Source: Bradyrhizobium guangxiense (GTDB lineage: Bacteria; Pseudomonadota; Alphaproteobacteria; Rhizobiales; Xanthobacteraceae). From it: 64,000 nucleotides of DNA. Below the pieces are notes generated by a model. It had not been told where the DNA came from and did not search any database. It saw only the letters and a list, made by a program, of their open reading frames with translations. The stretch lies in NCBI RefSeq assembly GCF_004114915.1, contig NZ_CP022219.1:4866501-4930500 (forward strand), given 5' to 3'. The translations under genes were made by a program, and so were the position numbers. Of this stretch, positions 34,732 to 43,459 are shown piece by piece (the first letter of the stretch is position 1; the number at the start of each line of letters is the position of its first letter).

Positions 34732-35736
34732 TCAGTCCAGCGCCAGCACGGGCTTGATCAACTCGCCCTTGGCGAAGCGGGCGAAATTCTCAGGCAGAGC
34801 CGACAGGCCGAACTCGCCGTCGACGAGGACGCGGTATTCGTCCTTGTACTTGCGCAGCAGCTCGACATTCGGCTCGAAATCCGAGACCGGGAAGTAGAAC
34901 GTCCGGATCATGTAGAAATCCTTGCGGCGGAAGACCTTGCCTTCCTCGATGGTCCAGGGCGCGGCATTCTCGCCGACCAGCACCAGGGCGCCGCGCGGCA
35001 GCACGAGCTCGATGCCGAGATTACGCGCCAGATGGGCGCCGGAGCATTCCATGATCAGCGCGAAGCGCCTGGAGGTATCGCCGACGGGGTGGGCCTTCGC
35101 GCCGAAGGATTGCGCGATCTTGAGCCGCGCCGCATTGGGATCGGCGACATGGACATCGTCGTAGCCGAGCGCACGGAGCGCCAGCACGACGCCGAGACCG
35201 ACGGGCCCCGCCCCCATCACGAGCACCGGGCCGGCTTCGCGTGGCGGCACGACGCGACTGACGAAGCGCACGGCGTGACCCGAGGTGCCGATGGTGTCGA
35301 GCAGCAGCGGCGCGAGACTGTCCTCGATATCATCGGGCACCGGTAGCAGGCAGTTTTCCGGCACCGGCACATATTCGGCATAACCGCCCGGCCTGTTCCA
35401 GCCGATCAAGCTGGAGACTTCCAGGCACATCTGGGTGTCGCCGCGCTTGCATGCCGCGCAACGGTCGCAATGCAGGGGGATGTAGACAGCGCAGCGGCGG
35501 CTGTGCAGCCTGTGACCGGGCTGCTCGACGACACCGAAGATTTCGTGGCCGGCGGTAAACTCGGCGCCCTTGTGCCAGAGCTTGAAGTCCGAGCCGCACA
35601 GAGCGGTGCGCGATACGCGCACCAGCACCTCGCCGGCGCCGATCTCGGGAATCGCCACGCGCTCGATGCTGATGCGGTCGTTGCCGTGGAAGACGGCGGC
35701 CTGCATGATTGAATTCGGACGGGGGGATATGCTCAT
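34732..35736 (-). CDS. Zinc-dependent alcohol/polyol dehydrogenase (MDR family)
   Basis: A 334-residue medium-chain dehydrogenase. Catalytic zinc region TALCGSDFKLWHKG and GHEIFGVVE; structural zinc cysteines CDRCAACKRGDTQMC; Rossmann motif VMGAGPVGLG. It probably oxidises a polyol or sugar brought in by the ABC system. ATG 35736 (MSISPRPNSIMQAAV) or ATG 35706 (MQAAVFHG) are both possible starts. It lies 5 nt from the permease. Confidence 0.82.
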   Translation of the reverse strand: MSISPRPNSIMQAAVFHGNDRISIERVAIPEIGAGEVLVRVSRTALCGSDFKLWHKGAEFTAGHEIFGVVEQPGHRLHSRRCAVYIPLHCDRCAACKRGDTQMCLEVSSLIGWNRPGGYAEYVPVPENCLLPVPDDIEDSLAPLLLDTIGTSGHAVRFVSRVVPPREAGPVLVMGAGPVGLGVVLALRALGYDDVHVADPNAARLKIAQSFGAKAHPVGDTSRRFALIMECSGAHLARNLGIELVLPRGALVLVGENAAPWTIEEGKVFRRKDFYMIRTFYFPVSDFEPNVELLRKYKDEYRVLVDGEFGLSALPENFARFAKGELIKPVLALD

Positions 35737-35741
35737 CAGAT

Positions 35742-36569
35742 TCAGCCTTTCACCGCGCCGAGCGTCAGTCCGGACACCAGCCAGCGCTGAACCAGGGCCG
35801 CCAGCACCAGCGGCGGCAATGCGATCAGCGTCGCCGCGGCCATGAGGGCGCCCCATTGCGTCGAGCCTTCGCCGATGAAGTTGAAGGCCGCCGCGATCAG
35901 CGTCTTGGTGTCGCCATTGGAGAGCACCAGCGCAAACAGGAAGTAGTTCCACGAAAACACGAAGGCGAGGATCGCCGAGACCGCGATCCCGGACGCCACC
36001 AGCGGCATCGCGATGCGCCAGAGGATGCGCATGACGCTGCACCCATCGACCTGCGCGGCTTCGAAGACGCTGCGCGGAATGGCGTCGAACGACGGCAACA
36101 GCACCCAGATCACGATCGGCAGCGTGATCACGGCGTGGCTGAGGATCAGCGCGGTGTAGGAGCCGATCATGCCGATCTGCCGGAACATGACGTACCACGG
36201 CAGCAGGAACAGCGTGCCCGGCGCCATGCGCGCGGCGAGCGTCAGGATCGCCGGCCACGTGATCCGCGTCCAGGAAACGGCGAAGGCGGCAGGAATTCCG
36301 AACAGCAGCCCGAGCGCGGTCGAGCCGACGGTGACGATGAGGCTGTTGAGCGCGTAGCTCAGGAACGGCGTGGTCCTGGTCAGCTCGACGTAATTCTCGA
36401 GCGTCGGCGAGAAGATCAGCGTGGGCGGATAGGCCGTGACCTCGAAGGACGGTTTGAACGACGACAGCACCATCCACACCGTCGGCGCCATGATGAGCAC
36501 GCCGGCGAGCGCGAGCTGCAGCGTGTTGAGCCAGCGGATCCAGCGATCGGTGTTGGCGGCATCGCTCAT
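35742..36569 (-). CDS. Sugar ABC transporter permease (MalG type)
   Basis: A 275-residue inner-membrane permease with six helices and the EAA loop (about 185-204: EAAQVDGCSVMRILWRIAMP). CUT1 family. It is the second permease, 4 nt after the first. Confidence 0.9.
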   Translation of the reverse strand: MSDAANTDRWIRWLNTLQLALAGVLIMAPTVWMVLSSFKPSFEVTAYPPTLIFSPTLENYVELTRTTPFLSYALNSLIVTVGSTALGLLFGIPAAFAVSWTRITWPAILTLAARMAPGTLFLLPWYVMFRQIGMIGSYTALILSHAVITLPIVIWVLLPSFDAIPRSVFEAAQVDGCSVMRILWRIAMPLVASGIAVSAILAFVFSWNYFLFALVLSNGDTKTLIAAAFNFIGEGSTQWGALMAAATLIALPPLVLAALVQRWLVSGLTLGAVKG

Positions 36570-36573
36570 GAGA

Positions 36574-37461
36574 TCACCACGCCACCGCGCCGCGCAGGCG
36601 ATTGAAGGCGAGCACGGCGCCGAACACGATCGCCGTCAGCGTCAGCATCAGGGCGCTGGCATAGCCGATATTGAAGAACTCGAAACCGACCCGGAAGCCG
36701 TAGATGTTGAGCGTGTTCGAGGCATTGCCCGGGCCGCCCTGGGTGGTGATGTAGATGATGTCGAAGAAGCGCAGGAGATCGACGCTGCGCAGAATCGCCG
36801 CGGTGACGATGGTCGGCAGCAGCAAGGGCAAGGTGATGCGCTGGAAGGTCTTGAACGCCGAGGCGCCGTCGATCTGCGCGGCCTCGTAGACGCTCGGCGG
36901 CAGCGACTGCAGGCCGCCCAGCACGATCAATGCGACGTAGGGCGTCCACTGCCAGCTGTCGATCAGCGCCACGGTCGGAATCACCCATGTCGGCGAGGCC
37001 AGCCAGTCCGACGGCGGCAGGCCGAACGATTGCAGGACGTAGTTGGCTGCGCCCAGCGAGGGGTCGAGGATCCCCAGCCACATCATCCCGGCCACGACAG
37101 GCGGCATCATGAAGGGCGAGATGAACAGCGAGCGCACGATGCCCGCCAGACGCCTGGCATGGAACAGCACCAGCGCGAGCCAGACGCCGAACACGAGCTG
37201 GAGCGCGAGCGACAGCACGAACAGCGCGATGGTGATCCACAGCCCGTGCCAGAACTCGACGTCGGAGATCAGCTTGGAATAATTGGCGAGGCCTGCGAAC
37301 GACTGCTTGCCGGTCGAGGTGAACGTCTGGAAGCCGAGCCAGATCGTATAGACGACCGGAAACGCGATCATCGCGACCGTGAACAGCACGGCCGGCGCCG
37401 AAAGCGCCGCCATCTCCAGCTTCTGCCGGTCCTGCGTGAGTGTCGCAGCCGTGTCCGACAT
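36574..37461 (-). CDS. Sugar ABC transporter permease (MalF type)
   Basis: A 295-residue inner-membrane permease with six helices and the EAA loop YEAAQIDGASAFKTFQRITLP. It is the MalF-type partner of the next gene. 59 nt separate it from the binding-protein gene. Confidence 0.9.
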   Translation of the reverse strand: MSDTAATLTQDRQKLEMAALSAPAVLFTVAMIAFPVVYTIWLGFQTFTSTGKQSFAGLANYSKLISDVEFWHGLWITIALFVLSLALQLVFGVWLALVLFHARRLAGIVRSLFISPFMMPPVVAGMMWLGILDPSLGAANYVLQSFGLPPSDWLASPTWVIPTVALIDSWQWTPYVALIVLGGLQSLPPSVYEAAQIDGASAFKTFQRITLPLLLPTIVTAAILRSVDLLRFFDIIYITTQGGPGNASNTLNIYGFRVGFEFFNIGYASALMLTLTAIVFGAVLAFNRLRGAVAW

Positions 37462-37520
37462 GCGTCCTTGTCCCTGGGAGTGAAGAGCCGGCAGGCCGCA
37501 AGCCTGCCGACGTGAGGCCG

Positions 37521-38819
37521 TTACTTCTGGGCAATCAATGCATCGAGCGCCTTGTCGGCATCGGCGCAGGCCTGCTCGATCGGCTTCTGCTTCAGGATGA
37601 GGTCCTGCACCGCCTGGCCAATGAACTCACGCGATTCCGGATTGGCGACGATGGGATAGCCGACCTCGGAGGACCCCTTGGTGGCGAGCACGTCGAGCGC
37701 GGCCTGCCATTCCTTGCGAACCGGCTCCTCGTCGATCCACTTGCGATATTCAGGATCCTTGGCGACCGACGGGCGCGGCGGGGCGATGCCCTGGAGCGCC
37801 ATCTTCTTCTGCACTTCGGGGCTGGTCGCCCATTGCACGAAGTACCAGGCCGCCTCCGGCTGCTTGCTGTGCGAGGACACCGCCATGCCCCAACCGATCG
37901 TCGTCGGCACCTGGCCGGCTTCGCCGGCCGGGAACGGCAGCAGGCCGGTATCCTTCAGGCGCGCGCCGCCGTCCATCACCGTGCGCAGTTCGTTCGAGGA
38001 CTCAAACGCCATCGCGGCGCGGCCGCTGCGGTAAAGTGCGGAGATTTGCTGGAAGCTGTAGTTGACGACGCCGGGCGGGCCAAAGTCGCGCAGCAGTCGG
38101 CTGTAGGTGTCGAGCGCTTCCTTGCCCTTGGCCGAGCAGAGGTTCGACTTGCCATTGGCGATGTACGTGCCGCCGATATTGTGCAGCATGTTGCTGAACG
38201 TATAGGCTACCGCGGGCTTGAGGCCGCGCGAGACGAACGGCGTCACCGCGCTGTCGCAGGTCTTGATCTTCTCGGCGGCGGTTTCGACGTCCTTGATGGT
38301 CTTGGGCGCTTCGAGACCGCACTTCTTGAAGATGTCGGTGCGGTAGTAGAAGATCGGGCCCTCGATGTTCATCGGCATGCTGGTCAACTTGCCGCCGAAG
38401 GTCGCGGCCTTGAGCAGCGCCTGGCTCAGCCCGGCTGGATCGTAGCCCTTGGCGACCTCGTTCTTGGCCATCGCGGTGAGATCGCCGTACCAGCCGGCGG
38501 CGGCGAACTGCTCGCCCTCGCGCGAGGGCAGCGTCATGAAGACGTCGACCTCGTCGCTGTTCGCATTCATGACCGTGACCAGACGCTGGCGCATCTGCTG
38601 CTCCTGATAGGCGTCGACCTTCAGGGTCATGCCGGTCAACTTCTCGAAATCGGCCTTATAGGTCAGCAGCGCCTGCGAGACCGGATTGTTGTTGGCGAGG
38701 AAGGTGACGGTCTTGCCTTTAAACTTCATCCAGTCGAAATCGGCAGCCCGCGCCTGCGCGCTGACGGCAATGACGAGAACGGGCAGCGCGACATGAGTCG
38801 CGAGCATCCTGGCCTTCAT
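37521..38819 (-). CDS. Sugar ABC transporter substrate-binding protein
   Basis: A 432-residue periplasmic binding protein of the CUT1 family (SBP_bac_1). Signal peptide ends at about residue 25 (VSAQARAAD); two lobes follow (KGKTVTFLANNNPVSQALLT; PMNIEGPIFYYRTDIFKKCG; AAWYFVQWATSPEVQKKMA). ATG 38819 gives a normal signal peptide and lies after a GAGGAGAG ribosome-binding site; an upstream ATG in frame is less likely. First gene of the operon, divergent from the LacI gene. Confidence 0.9.
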   Translation of the reverse strand: MKARMLATHVALPVLVIAVSAQARAADFDWMKFKGKTVTFLANNNPVSQALLTYKADFEKLTGMTLKVDAYQEQQMRQRLVTVMNANSDEVDVFMTLPSREGEQFAAAGWYGDLTAMAKNEVAKGYDPAGLSQALLKAATFGGKLTSMPMNIEGPIFYYRTDIFKKCGLEAPKTIKDVETAAEKIKTCDSAVTPFVSRGLKPAVAYTFSNMLHNIGGTYIANGKSNLCSAKGKEALDTYSRLLRDFGPPGVVNYSFQQISALYRSGRAAMAFESSNELRTVMDGGARLKDTGLLPFPAGEAGQVPTTIGWGMAVSSHSKQPEAAWYFVQWATSPEVQKKMALQGIAPPRPSVAKDPEYRKWIDEEPVRKEWQAALDVLATKGSSEVGYPIVANPESREFIGQAVQDLILKQKPIEQACADADKALDALIAQK

Positions 38820-38882
38820 CGAACTCTCCTCCCGGCTGGCCGCCTTGAGCCGGCGGACCATTTTGACACGTTTGAACACAAC

Positions 38883-38900
38883 TTGAAAACGGTTACAAAA
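38883..38900. promoter_or_regulatory. LacI-type operator candidate upstream of binding-protein gene
   Basis: Contains GAAAACGGTTAC, an imperfect palindrome around CG, about 65-80 nt upstream of the binding-protein ATG. It shares the CG-centred GTTAC half with the perfect palindrome at 38995. Confidence 0.4.
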
Positions 38901-38994
38901 TAGACTTCACCCCCGGCCTGTCAAGCGATGGACAAGCCGCACAATCTGCGGCAGATTTGCTTCAAAGCCGCTACCACACCGCTCGCGCCGCCAG

Positions 38995-39008
38995 ATGTAA
39001 CGTTACAT
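38995..39008. promoter_or_regulatory. LacI-type operator, perfect palindrome at the lacI-family start
   Basis: ATGTAACGTTACAT, a perfect 14-bp CG-centred palindrome that ends 2 nt before the regulator ATG. CG-centred palindromes are usual LacI-family sites, so this suggests autoregulation. Confidence 0.6.
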
Positions 39009-39010
39009 TC

Positions 39011-40063
39011 ATGCGCCTGACCAACGCCAAGTCTGTGAACAAGTCCGTGAAACAGGGTATCCGCGCCGTGGCGGCCCGTGCCGGCGTTTCGACTGCCTCG
39101 GTCTCGCGCGCGCTCAACAATCCGGATGCGGTAAGCCCTTCGCTGCGTGCGCGCATCGAACAGGCTATCGATGCGCTCGGCTACATCCCGCACGCGCCGG
39201 CGCGCATTCTCTCGTCGCGGCGCTCGCGCACCCTCGGCGCGATCGTGCCGACCATCGACAACACGATGTTCGCGCGAGGCATCGCTTCGCTGCAGCAATA
39301 TCTGTCGTCGGTCGGCTACATGCTGTTTCTCACCACGAGCGGCTACGATCTCGATGTCGAATTGCAGCAGGCGCGCAATCTGATCAGCCGCGGCGTCGAC
39401 GGCTTGGTGCTGCGCGGCGATTGCCATCACGACGGCCTTCGAAAGCTGCTCGCCGACAACGCCGTGCCCTTCATCAATGTCGGCATCTACCAGCCTGACA
39501 GGCCCTACCCTTGCGTCGGCACCGACAACGAAGCCGCCGCCCATCGCGCCGCCGCGCATGTCATCGAGCTCGGCCATCGCCGCATCGGCATCGTCTCGGC
39601 GCTCCAGCGCAACAACGACCGCGCCAGCGCCCGCGTCGCCGGATTTCGCCGGGCGCTCGCCGAGAGCGGCCTCGAGCTACCTCCGCAATGGCATGTCGAG
39701 GTGCCATACACGCTCGACGACGCCCGCGAGGCAGCGCGCTATCTCCTGAACTTGAAAGACCGTCCGACAGCCGTGGTGTGCGGCAACGACGTCATCGCCT
39801 ATGGCGTGCTGCTCGAGGCGGAACGCGACGGGTTCTCCGTGCCGCGCGACCTGTCAGTGGTCGGCTTCGACGACCTCGACTGGAGCCGGCATTTGCGGCC
39901 GAGCCTGACCACGATCCATGTTCCGACCGGAGAAACCTGGCAGCGCGCCGGCGAATATCTGGTGCGTAGCCTCGCCGGCGAGCAGACCATCATGCACCGC
40001 GAGATCGACTTCTCGCTCGTGGTCCGCGAATCGACGGCGCCACCGCCGAAATCCCTGAAGTGA
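39011..40063 (+). CDS. LacI-family transcriptional regulator
   Basis: A 350-residue regulator. Helix-turn-helix [21 protein letters not shown] at about 17-37, hinge region to about residue 70, then a periplasmic-binding-protein-like effector domain ([20 protein letters not shown]). It probably represses the divergent sugar operon and its own gene until the sugar binds. ATG 39011 follows the palindromic operator directly, leaving little room for a ribosome-binding site. Confidence 0.9.
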   Translation: MRLTNAKSVNKSVKQGIRAVAARAGVSTASVSRALNNPDAVSPSLRARIEQAIDALGYIPHAPARILSSRRSRTLGAIVPTIDNTMFARGIASLQQYLSSVGYMLFLTTSGYDLDVELQQARNLISRGVDGLVLRGDCHHDGLRKLLADNAVPFINVGIYQPDRPYPCVGTDNEAAAHRAAAHVIELGHRRIGIVSALQRNNDRASARVAGFRRALAESGLELPPQWHVEVPYTLDDAREAARYLLNLKDRPTAVVCGNDVIAYGVLLEAERDGFSVPRDLSVVGFDDLDWSRHLRPSLTTIHVPTGETWQRAGEYLVRSLAGEQTIMHREIDFSLVVRESTAPPPKSLK

Positions 40064-40073
40064 GACCTTGCCG

Positions 40074-40808
40074 ATGACTTTGAATTTTTCTCTCGTCCCC
40101 GGATTCCACGCCGTCGTGATTGGCGGCGCCGGCGACATTGGCGCGGCGATCAGCAACCAGTTTTGCGATCTCGGCGCAACCGTCACGGCCACCGGCGCCA
40201 ACGAGGCTGATCTCGCCCGCACGCTGCTCAAGCCGCGCGGCGGCCTGACGCTGGCGACGTTGGACGTCACCGATGATGCGGCCGTCACCTCCTTTGCCGG
40301 AAGACACAAGCGCGTCGACGCACTGGTCAATTGCGCCGGGATCCTGGCGCGCGACAAGGAATTCGAGATCGAAACCTTCATGAAGGTGCTCGACGTCAAC
40401 CTCACCGGCACGTTCCGGACCTGCATGGCGTTCCGGCCGATGCTGGCGCAGCAGAAGGGATCGATCGTGAACATCGCCTCGATGAACGCGACATTGGCGC
40501 TGCCGCGGATCCCCGCCTATTGCGCCAGCAAGGGCGGCGTCGTGATGCTGACCAAGGCGCTGGCCTTGAAATGGGCCGAGGACGGCATTCGCGTCAATGC
40601 GGTTGCGCCCGGCTATATCGAAACCGCGATCAACGCCGCCGGCCGCACGGATCGCGCCCACTATCAGCGCATCGCCGACCGCACCGCGTTCAAGCGCTGG
40701 GGACAGCCGGAGGACATTGCCGGCGCGGTGGCATTCCTATGCATGCCGGCTTCGCAGTATGCGACCGGCACCGTCGTTGCCGTGGATGGCGGCTTTTTAG
40801 CAGGTTAG
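40074..40808 (+). CDS. Short-chain dehydrogenase/reductase (sugar-type SDR)
   Basis: A 244-residue classical SDR. Cofactor motif GGAGDIG at about 17-23, NCAGIL motif, catalytic Ser in IVNIASMNA and YCASK motif. It likely oxidises or reduces a sugar or polyol in the same pathway as the zinc dehydrogenase. ATG 40074 is 10 nt after the LacI stop; a TTG two codons upstream is also possible. Confidence 0.85.
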   Translation: MTLNFSLVPGFHAVVIGGAGDIGAAISNQFCDLGATVTATGANEADLARTLLKPRGGLTLATLDVTDDAAVTSFAGRHKRVDALVNCAGILARDKEFEIETFMKVLDVNLTGTFRTCMAFRPMLAQQKGSIVNIASMNATLALPRIPAYCASKGGVVMLTKALALKWAEDGIRVNAVAPGYIETAINAAGRTDRAHYQRIADRTAFKRWGQPEDIAGAVAFLCMPASQYATGTVVAVDGGFLAG

Positions 40809-41022
40809 CGTGCACTCCGAAGCCGACGCTCGAGTCTTCTGGTTGTCGGGAAGCGAAAAAGAACCTTCACTGTTCAAGGTGATCTTGGACAACGAGGAAA
40901 GCGCGAACGATCCGGCTAGCGTCGCCAAAAAGCACGATCAGCTTACCAGGGAGAACGGTCCCTACATGGCCAATGGGAGCATGCGGACGCTGCGTGCCAT
41001 ATACAACCAGAGCGCAGCTGGC

Positions 41023-41538
41023 CTAAGCGTTTGGCTTGGTGCAGGCGCCTGCCAAGATGAAGTCGATGCCGGCGATGAACTGTTGGCGATCATCATGCCC
41101 GCATAATTGTGCCGCCACTCGCCGAAGAAATGGACGCGATTGCGGATCATCCTGAATCCAGCGCGTCGCTAAGGCAGCCAGCCACGCTCTCCGGTCCATG
41201 CCGCCCGGAAGCAGCCGGGCGTTGGCCGCATTCTGGCCGGCCACGCCGAGGATGTAATTCGTCAGTGCGGAGGCGCAGTCGAATTGGGCATCGATGGGTA
41301 CCCCGAGCGGCTGGAGCTGTCCGCCGATTCGTTCGAAGATCTCTCCGACCGCGGGATGCCACGGTTCGCGGGAGAGCTGAGCGCCGACCCACGGGTGAGC
41401 GTCGATCGCGTCAAATACCTCAAGCGCGATGGCACGGATCGCGGCCTTTGGCTCCTCTTCCTCGGCCACTTCCGTCAATGCGCGGGCGAGAACATGCCCG
41501 GTGGCAGCGGCAAGCAGGCCATTCCTATCCGCGACAAG
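41023..41538 (-). pseudogene. C-terminal fragment of a TetR-family regulator
   Basis: About 170 residues resembling the TetR ligand-binding half, beginning VADRNGLLAAATGHVLARAL, the end of the usual helix-turn-helix region, and running through FDAIDAHPWVGAQLSREPW to the stop. The DNA-binding domain is missing; the frame upstream is a different gene fragment. So this is a truncated, probably non-functional regulator. Confidence 0.65.
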
Positions 41539-41545
41539 GGGGCCA

Positions 41546-41704
41546 GCTGCCGGTAAACGATGTAATGGCATCGGCGAGCTTTTGCTGAAGCGAGGCGTCG
41601 GATTGCTCGCGCTTCCTTCGCTCGACCAGGGCGTTGATGTTCCGCTCGAGAGCCGGCGTCAGCCCGGGTGCAGCTTTTGGATGGGACGCCAAGGGTTTCT
41701 TCAT
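41546..41704 (-). pseudogene. N-terminal fragment of a DUF1003 membrane protein
   Basis: Reads ALERNINALVERRKREQSDA then SLQQKLADAITSFTGS, the conserved start of DUF1003 proteins just before their first membrane helix. The helices never follow: the sequence switches to the TetR fragment. The two broken genes meet near 41540, as expected from a deletion or recombination join. Confidence 0.6.
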
Positions 41705-42032
41705 GACGTGGAAACCGGCGCACCTGTGGGCAGTTCCTATAGCTTGGCTGCCCCGACGCCGCGCAGTTGACGACCGCGTGGCCGACGCAAGACCTCGGCG
41801 AGGTGGGGCTGCAAGATAGAGTGCCGGGGCACACGTCGTGCACACGCGACCTACCGACCAATTGGAACAACTTGAGCTCTTGCTCCAATCCATCCTTGGA
41901 AAGATCGCCTTTATCGATCGCAGTACGCGCCGATCATCTCCGACAGCAATTTCGCAGTGACGCTCAATTATAGCAAAGTAACCGTTTGAAACATCAGCTA
42001 CACAAGCGATTTTGCCAGCTAAGGCATTGATT
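41705..42032. other. 328-nt region without a gene
   Basis: No gene is supported. It may contain the upstream remainder of the DUF1003 fragment in broken frames. The part after 41960 is AT-richer than average and leads to the tRNA fragment at 42033. Confidence 0.4.
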
Positions 42033-42082
42033 TGGTAGGCGCACCAGGGCTCGAACCTGGGACCCGCTGATTAAGAGTCAGC
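42033..42082 (-). repeat. 3' fragment of tRNA-Lys(CTT); putative attachment-site scar A
   Basis: On the minus strand it reads from the anticodon arm (42066-42082, loop CTCTTAA, anticodon CTT) through the variable loop, T-arm (42044-42060) and 3' acceptor strand to CCA. The D-arm and 5' acceptor are absent, so it is not a working tRNA. The part 42033-42077 is repeated at 48561-48605 with one mismatch (position 5), which makes a direct repeat of 45 nt. Tyrosine-recombinase islands commonly copy such tRNA 3' ends. Confidence 0.85.
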
Positions 42083-42138
42083 TACGGATTACGCGCAATC
42101 AATAACTTGCGGGTCGCACCGCTGTCCTTAACGCGCGC

Positions 42139-42167
42139 CGCATGGTCATTCGTCGCACGACCATGCG
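42139..42167. terminator. Inverted repeat downstream of the M24 gene, possible terminator
   Basis: CGCATGGTC and GACCATGCG form a 9-bp stem with an 11-nt loop, about 50 nt past the stop of the leftward operon. No T-run follows, so a Rho-independent role is uncertain. Confidence 0.3.
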
Positions 42168-42217
42168 CTCGATTGCATTGCCGCCATCCGGGCGGTCCTG
42201 CCACGCTAGCGGCGTTT

Positions 42218-43417
42218 CTACCGCACCGCCGTCCCACCCAGATTCCAGCCCCGGCCGCCTTCGCCGAAGATCTCGTGCCCGGTTGCATTCACAGCCACCG
42301 TGTCCTCAAGCTTGATGAAGCCGCGCTTCGGATGCTTCATCGTGGTTTCCACCGAAATCACCATGCCAGTCTCGAGCGGCCGCTCAGCATCATAGGCGTC
42401 GTAGCGAACAGGGCCGGTCGCGGTCAGGCGGGGCGCCTCGTGACTGACGAGGCCCATGCCATGGGCGAGGAACTCGGTGTGGTCGCGCTGGCTCGTCTCC
42501 TTCAGTGCGCGTTCGGCGGCGGTGTAGATCGCCCCTCCCATCGCGCCGGGCTTGATCACCGCAAAGGCAGCACGCTGCACGGCTTCGATCTCGGCAAGCA
42601 TATCCTTCAGTTCCTGATCGGGATCGCCTAGAACGGCCATGCGGGCGAGATCACCGATGTAGCCGTGATAATTGCCGCCAGAATCGAGAGAGAGCACGTC
42701 GCCCTGCTCCCAGCGTTGCTCCGACGGCGCCCGGTTGTGGCTCGTGCCTGCCGCCAGCAGGCAATATTCGAAGGTCAAGCCACGCTTGACCTCCGCCACC
42801 TTCAGCGCATCGAACAGCTGCCGCTTGGTGGTGCCAGGGCCGTGGTGGGCGATGACGTCGAGCATGGAGGCAATCACCAGATCGGAAGCGGTTCGCAGCT
42901 TTGCCAGTTCCGCCGGCGTCTTCACCGCGCGCAGCCGCTCCAGCACGAACAGCGCGTCCTTGATCTCACTGTCCGGAAACGCGTCACGCAGCGCGTTGCC
43001 GGCATCCATCGGCAGGAAGGCCATTTCAACACCGATGCGCTTGGCGGAAACGCCACTCTTGCGGATCACCTCCACCGCGCTTGCGATGGCATCGACGGAG
43101 CCGTTACCGGAGATGCGCACCTCTTTAAGCCATGGCTGTTCCAGCTCGCGCTGATAGGTCTCCATCCGATGGGCGATGTAGCCGGCCTTGTCCGGCGCGC
43201 CCTTGGCATAGATGACCACGGGCAGATAGCGACTGACGCCGAGCGCATCCATGTAGTCGAAGAAGATCGCACGCTCGATATCGAGCATATATTGCACATT
43301 GTGCTTGGAAGTGACGAGCAGCAGCTCGAGCCCCGTCTGCTCCATCAGCCGGTCGAGCTTGTCGGTATCGAAGGGAATGGCACGGACGGCCGTTCGGGTG
43401 TGAACGCTCTCTTGCAT
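42218..43417 (-). CDS. M24-family metallohydrolase (Xaa-Pro peptidase/creatinase-like)
   Basis: A 399-residue pita-bread-fold protein. The five dinuclear metal ligands of M24 peptidases can be assigned: Asp in LSLDSGG, Asp in YIGDLAR, His in LAHGMGL, Glu in ISVETT and Glu in IKLEDT. An N-terminal creatinase-like domain (about 1-165) precedes it. Members include prolidases, creatinase and ectoine hydrolase, so in this catabolic operon it may split an amide or C-N bond of the substrate rather than a peptide (inference). Last gene of the leftward operon. Confidence 0.82.
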   Translation of the reverse strand: MQESVHTRTAVRAIPFDTDKLDRLMEQTGLELLLVTSKHNVQYMLDIERAIFFDYMDALGVSRYLPVVIYAKGAPDKAGYIAHRMETYQRELEQPWLKEVRISGNGSVDAIASAVEVIRKSGVSAKRIGVEMAFLPMDAGNALRDAFPDSEIKDALFVLERLRAVKTPAELAKLRTASDLVIASMLDVIAHHGPGTTKRQLFDALKVAEVKRGLTFEYCLLAAGTSHNRAPSEQRWEQGDVLSLDSGGNYHGYIGDLARMAVLGDPDQELKDMLAEIEAVQRAAFAVIKPGAMGGAIYTAAERALKETSQRDHTEFLAHGMGLVSHEAPRLTATGPVRYDAYDAERPLETGMVISVETTMKHPKRGFIKLEDTVAVNATGHEIFGEGGRGWNLGGTAVR

Positions 43418-43459
43418 TATGCGTTTCCTTGTATGTTGTCATGGAGGCTCAAGCGAAAG

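Noticed and set aside
40810..41106. 98-codon plus-strand frame with GTG start after the SDR gene
   Set aside because: It partly lies opposite the TetR fragment, has no ribosome-binding site and no protein pattern; the minus-strand fragment explains its right part better.
42033..42082. Functional tRNA-Lys gene
   Set aside because: The D-arm and 5' acceptor strand are missing, so it cannot fold as a tRNA; it was kept as an att-like fragment.
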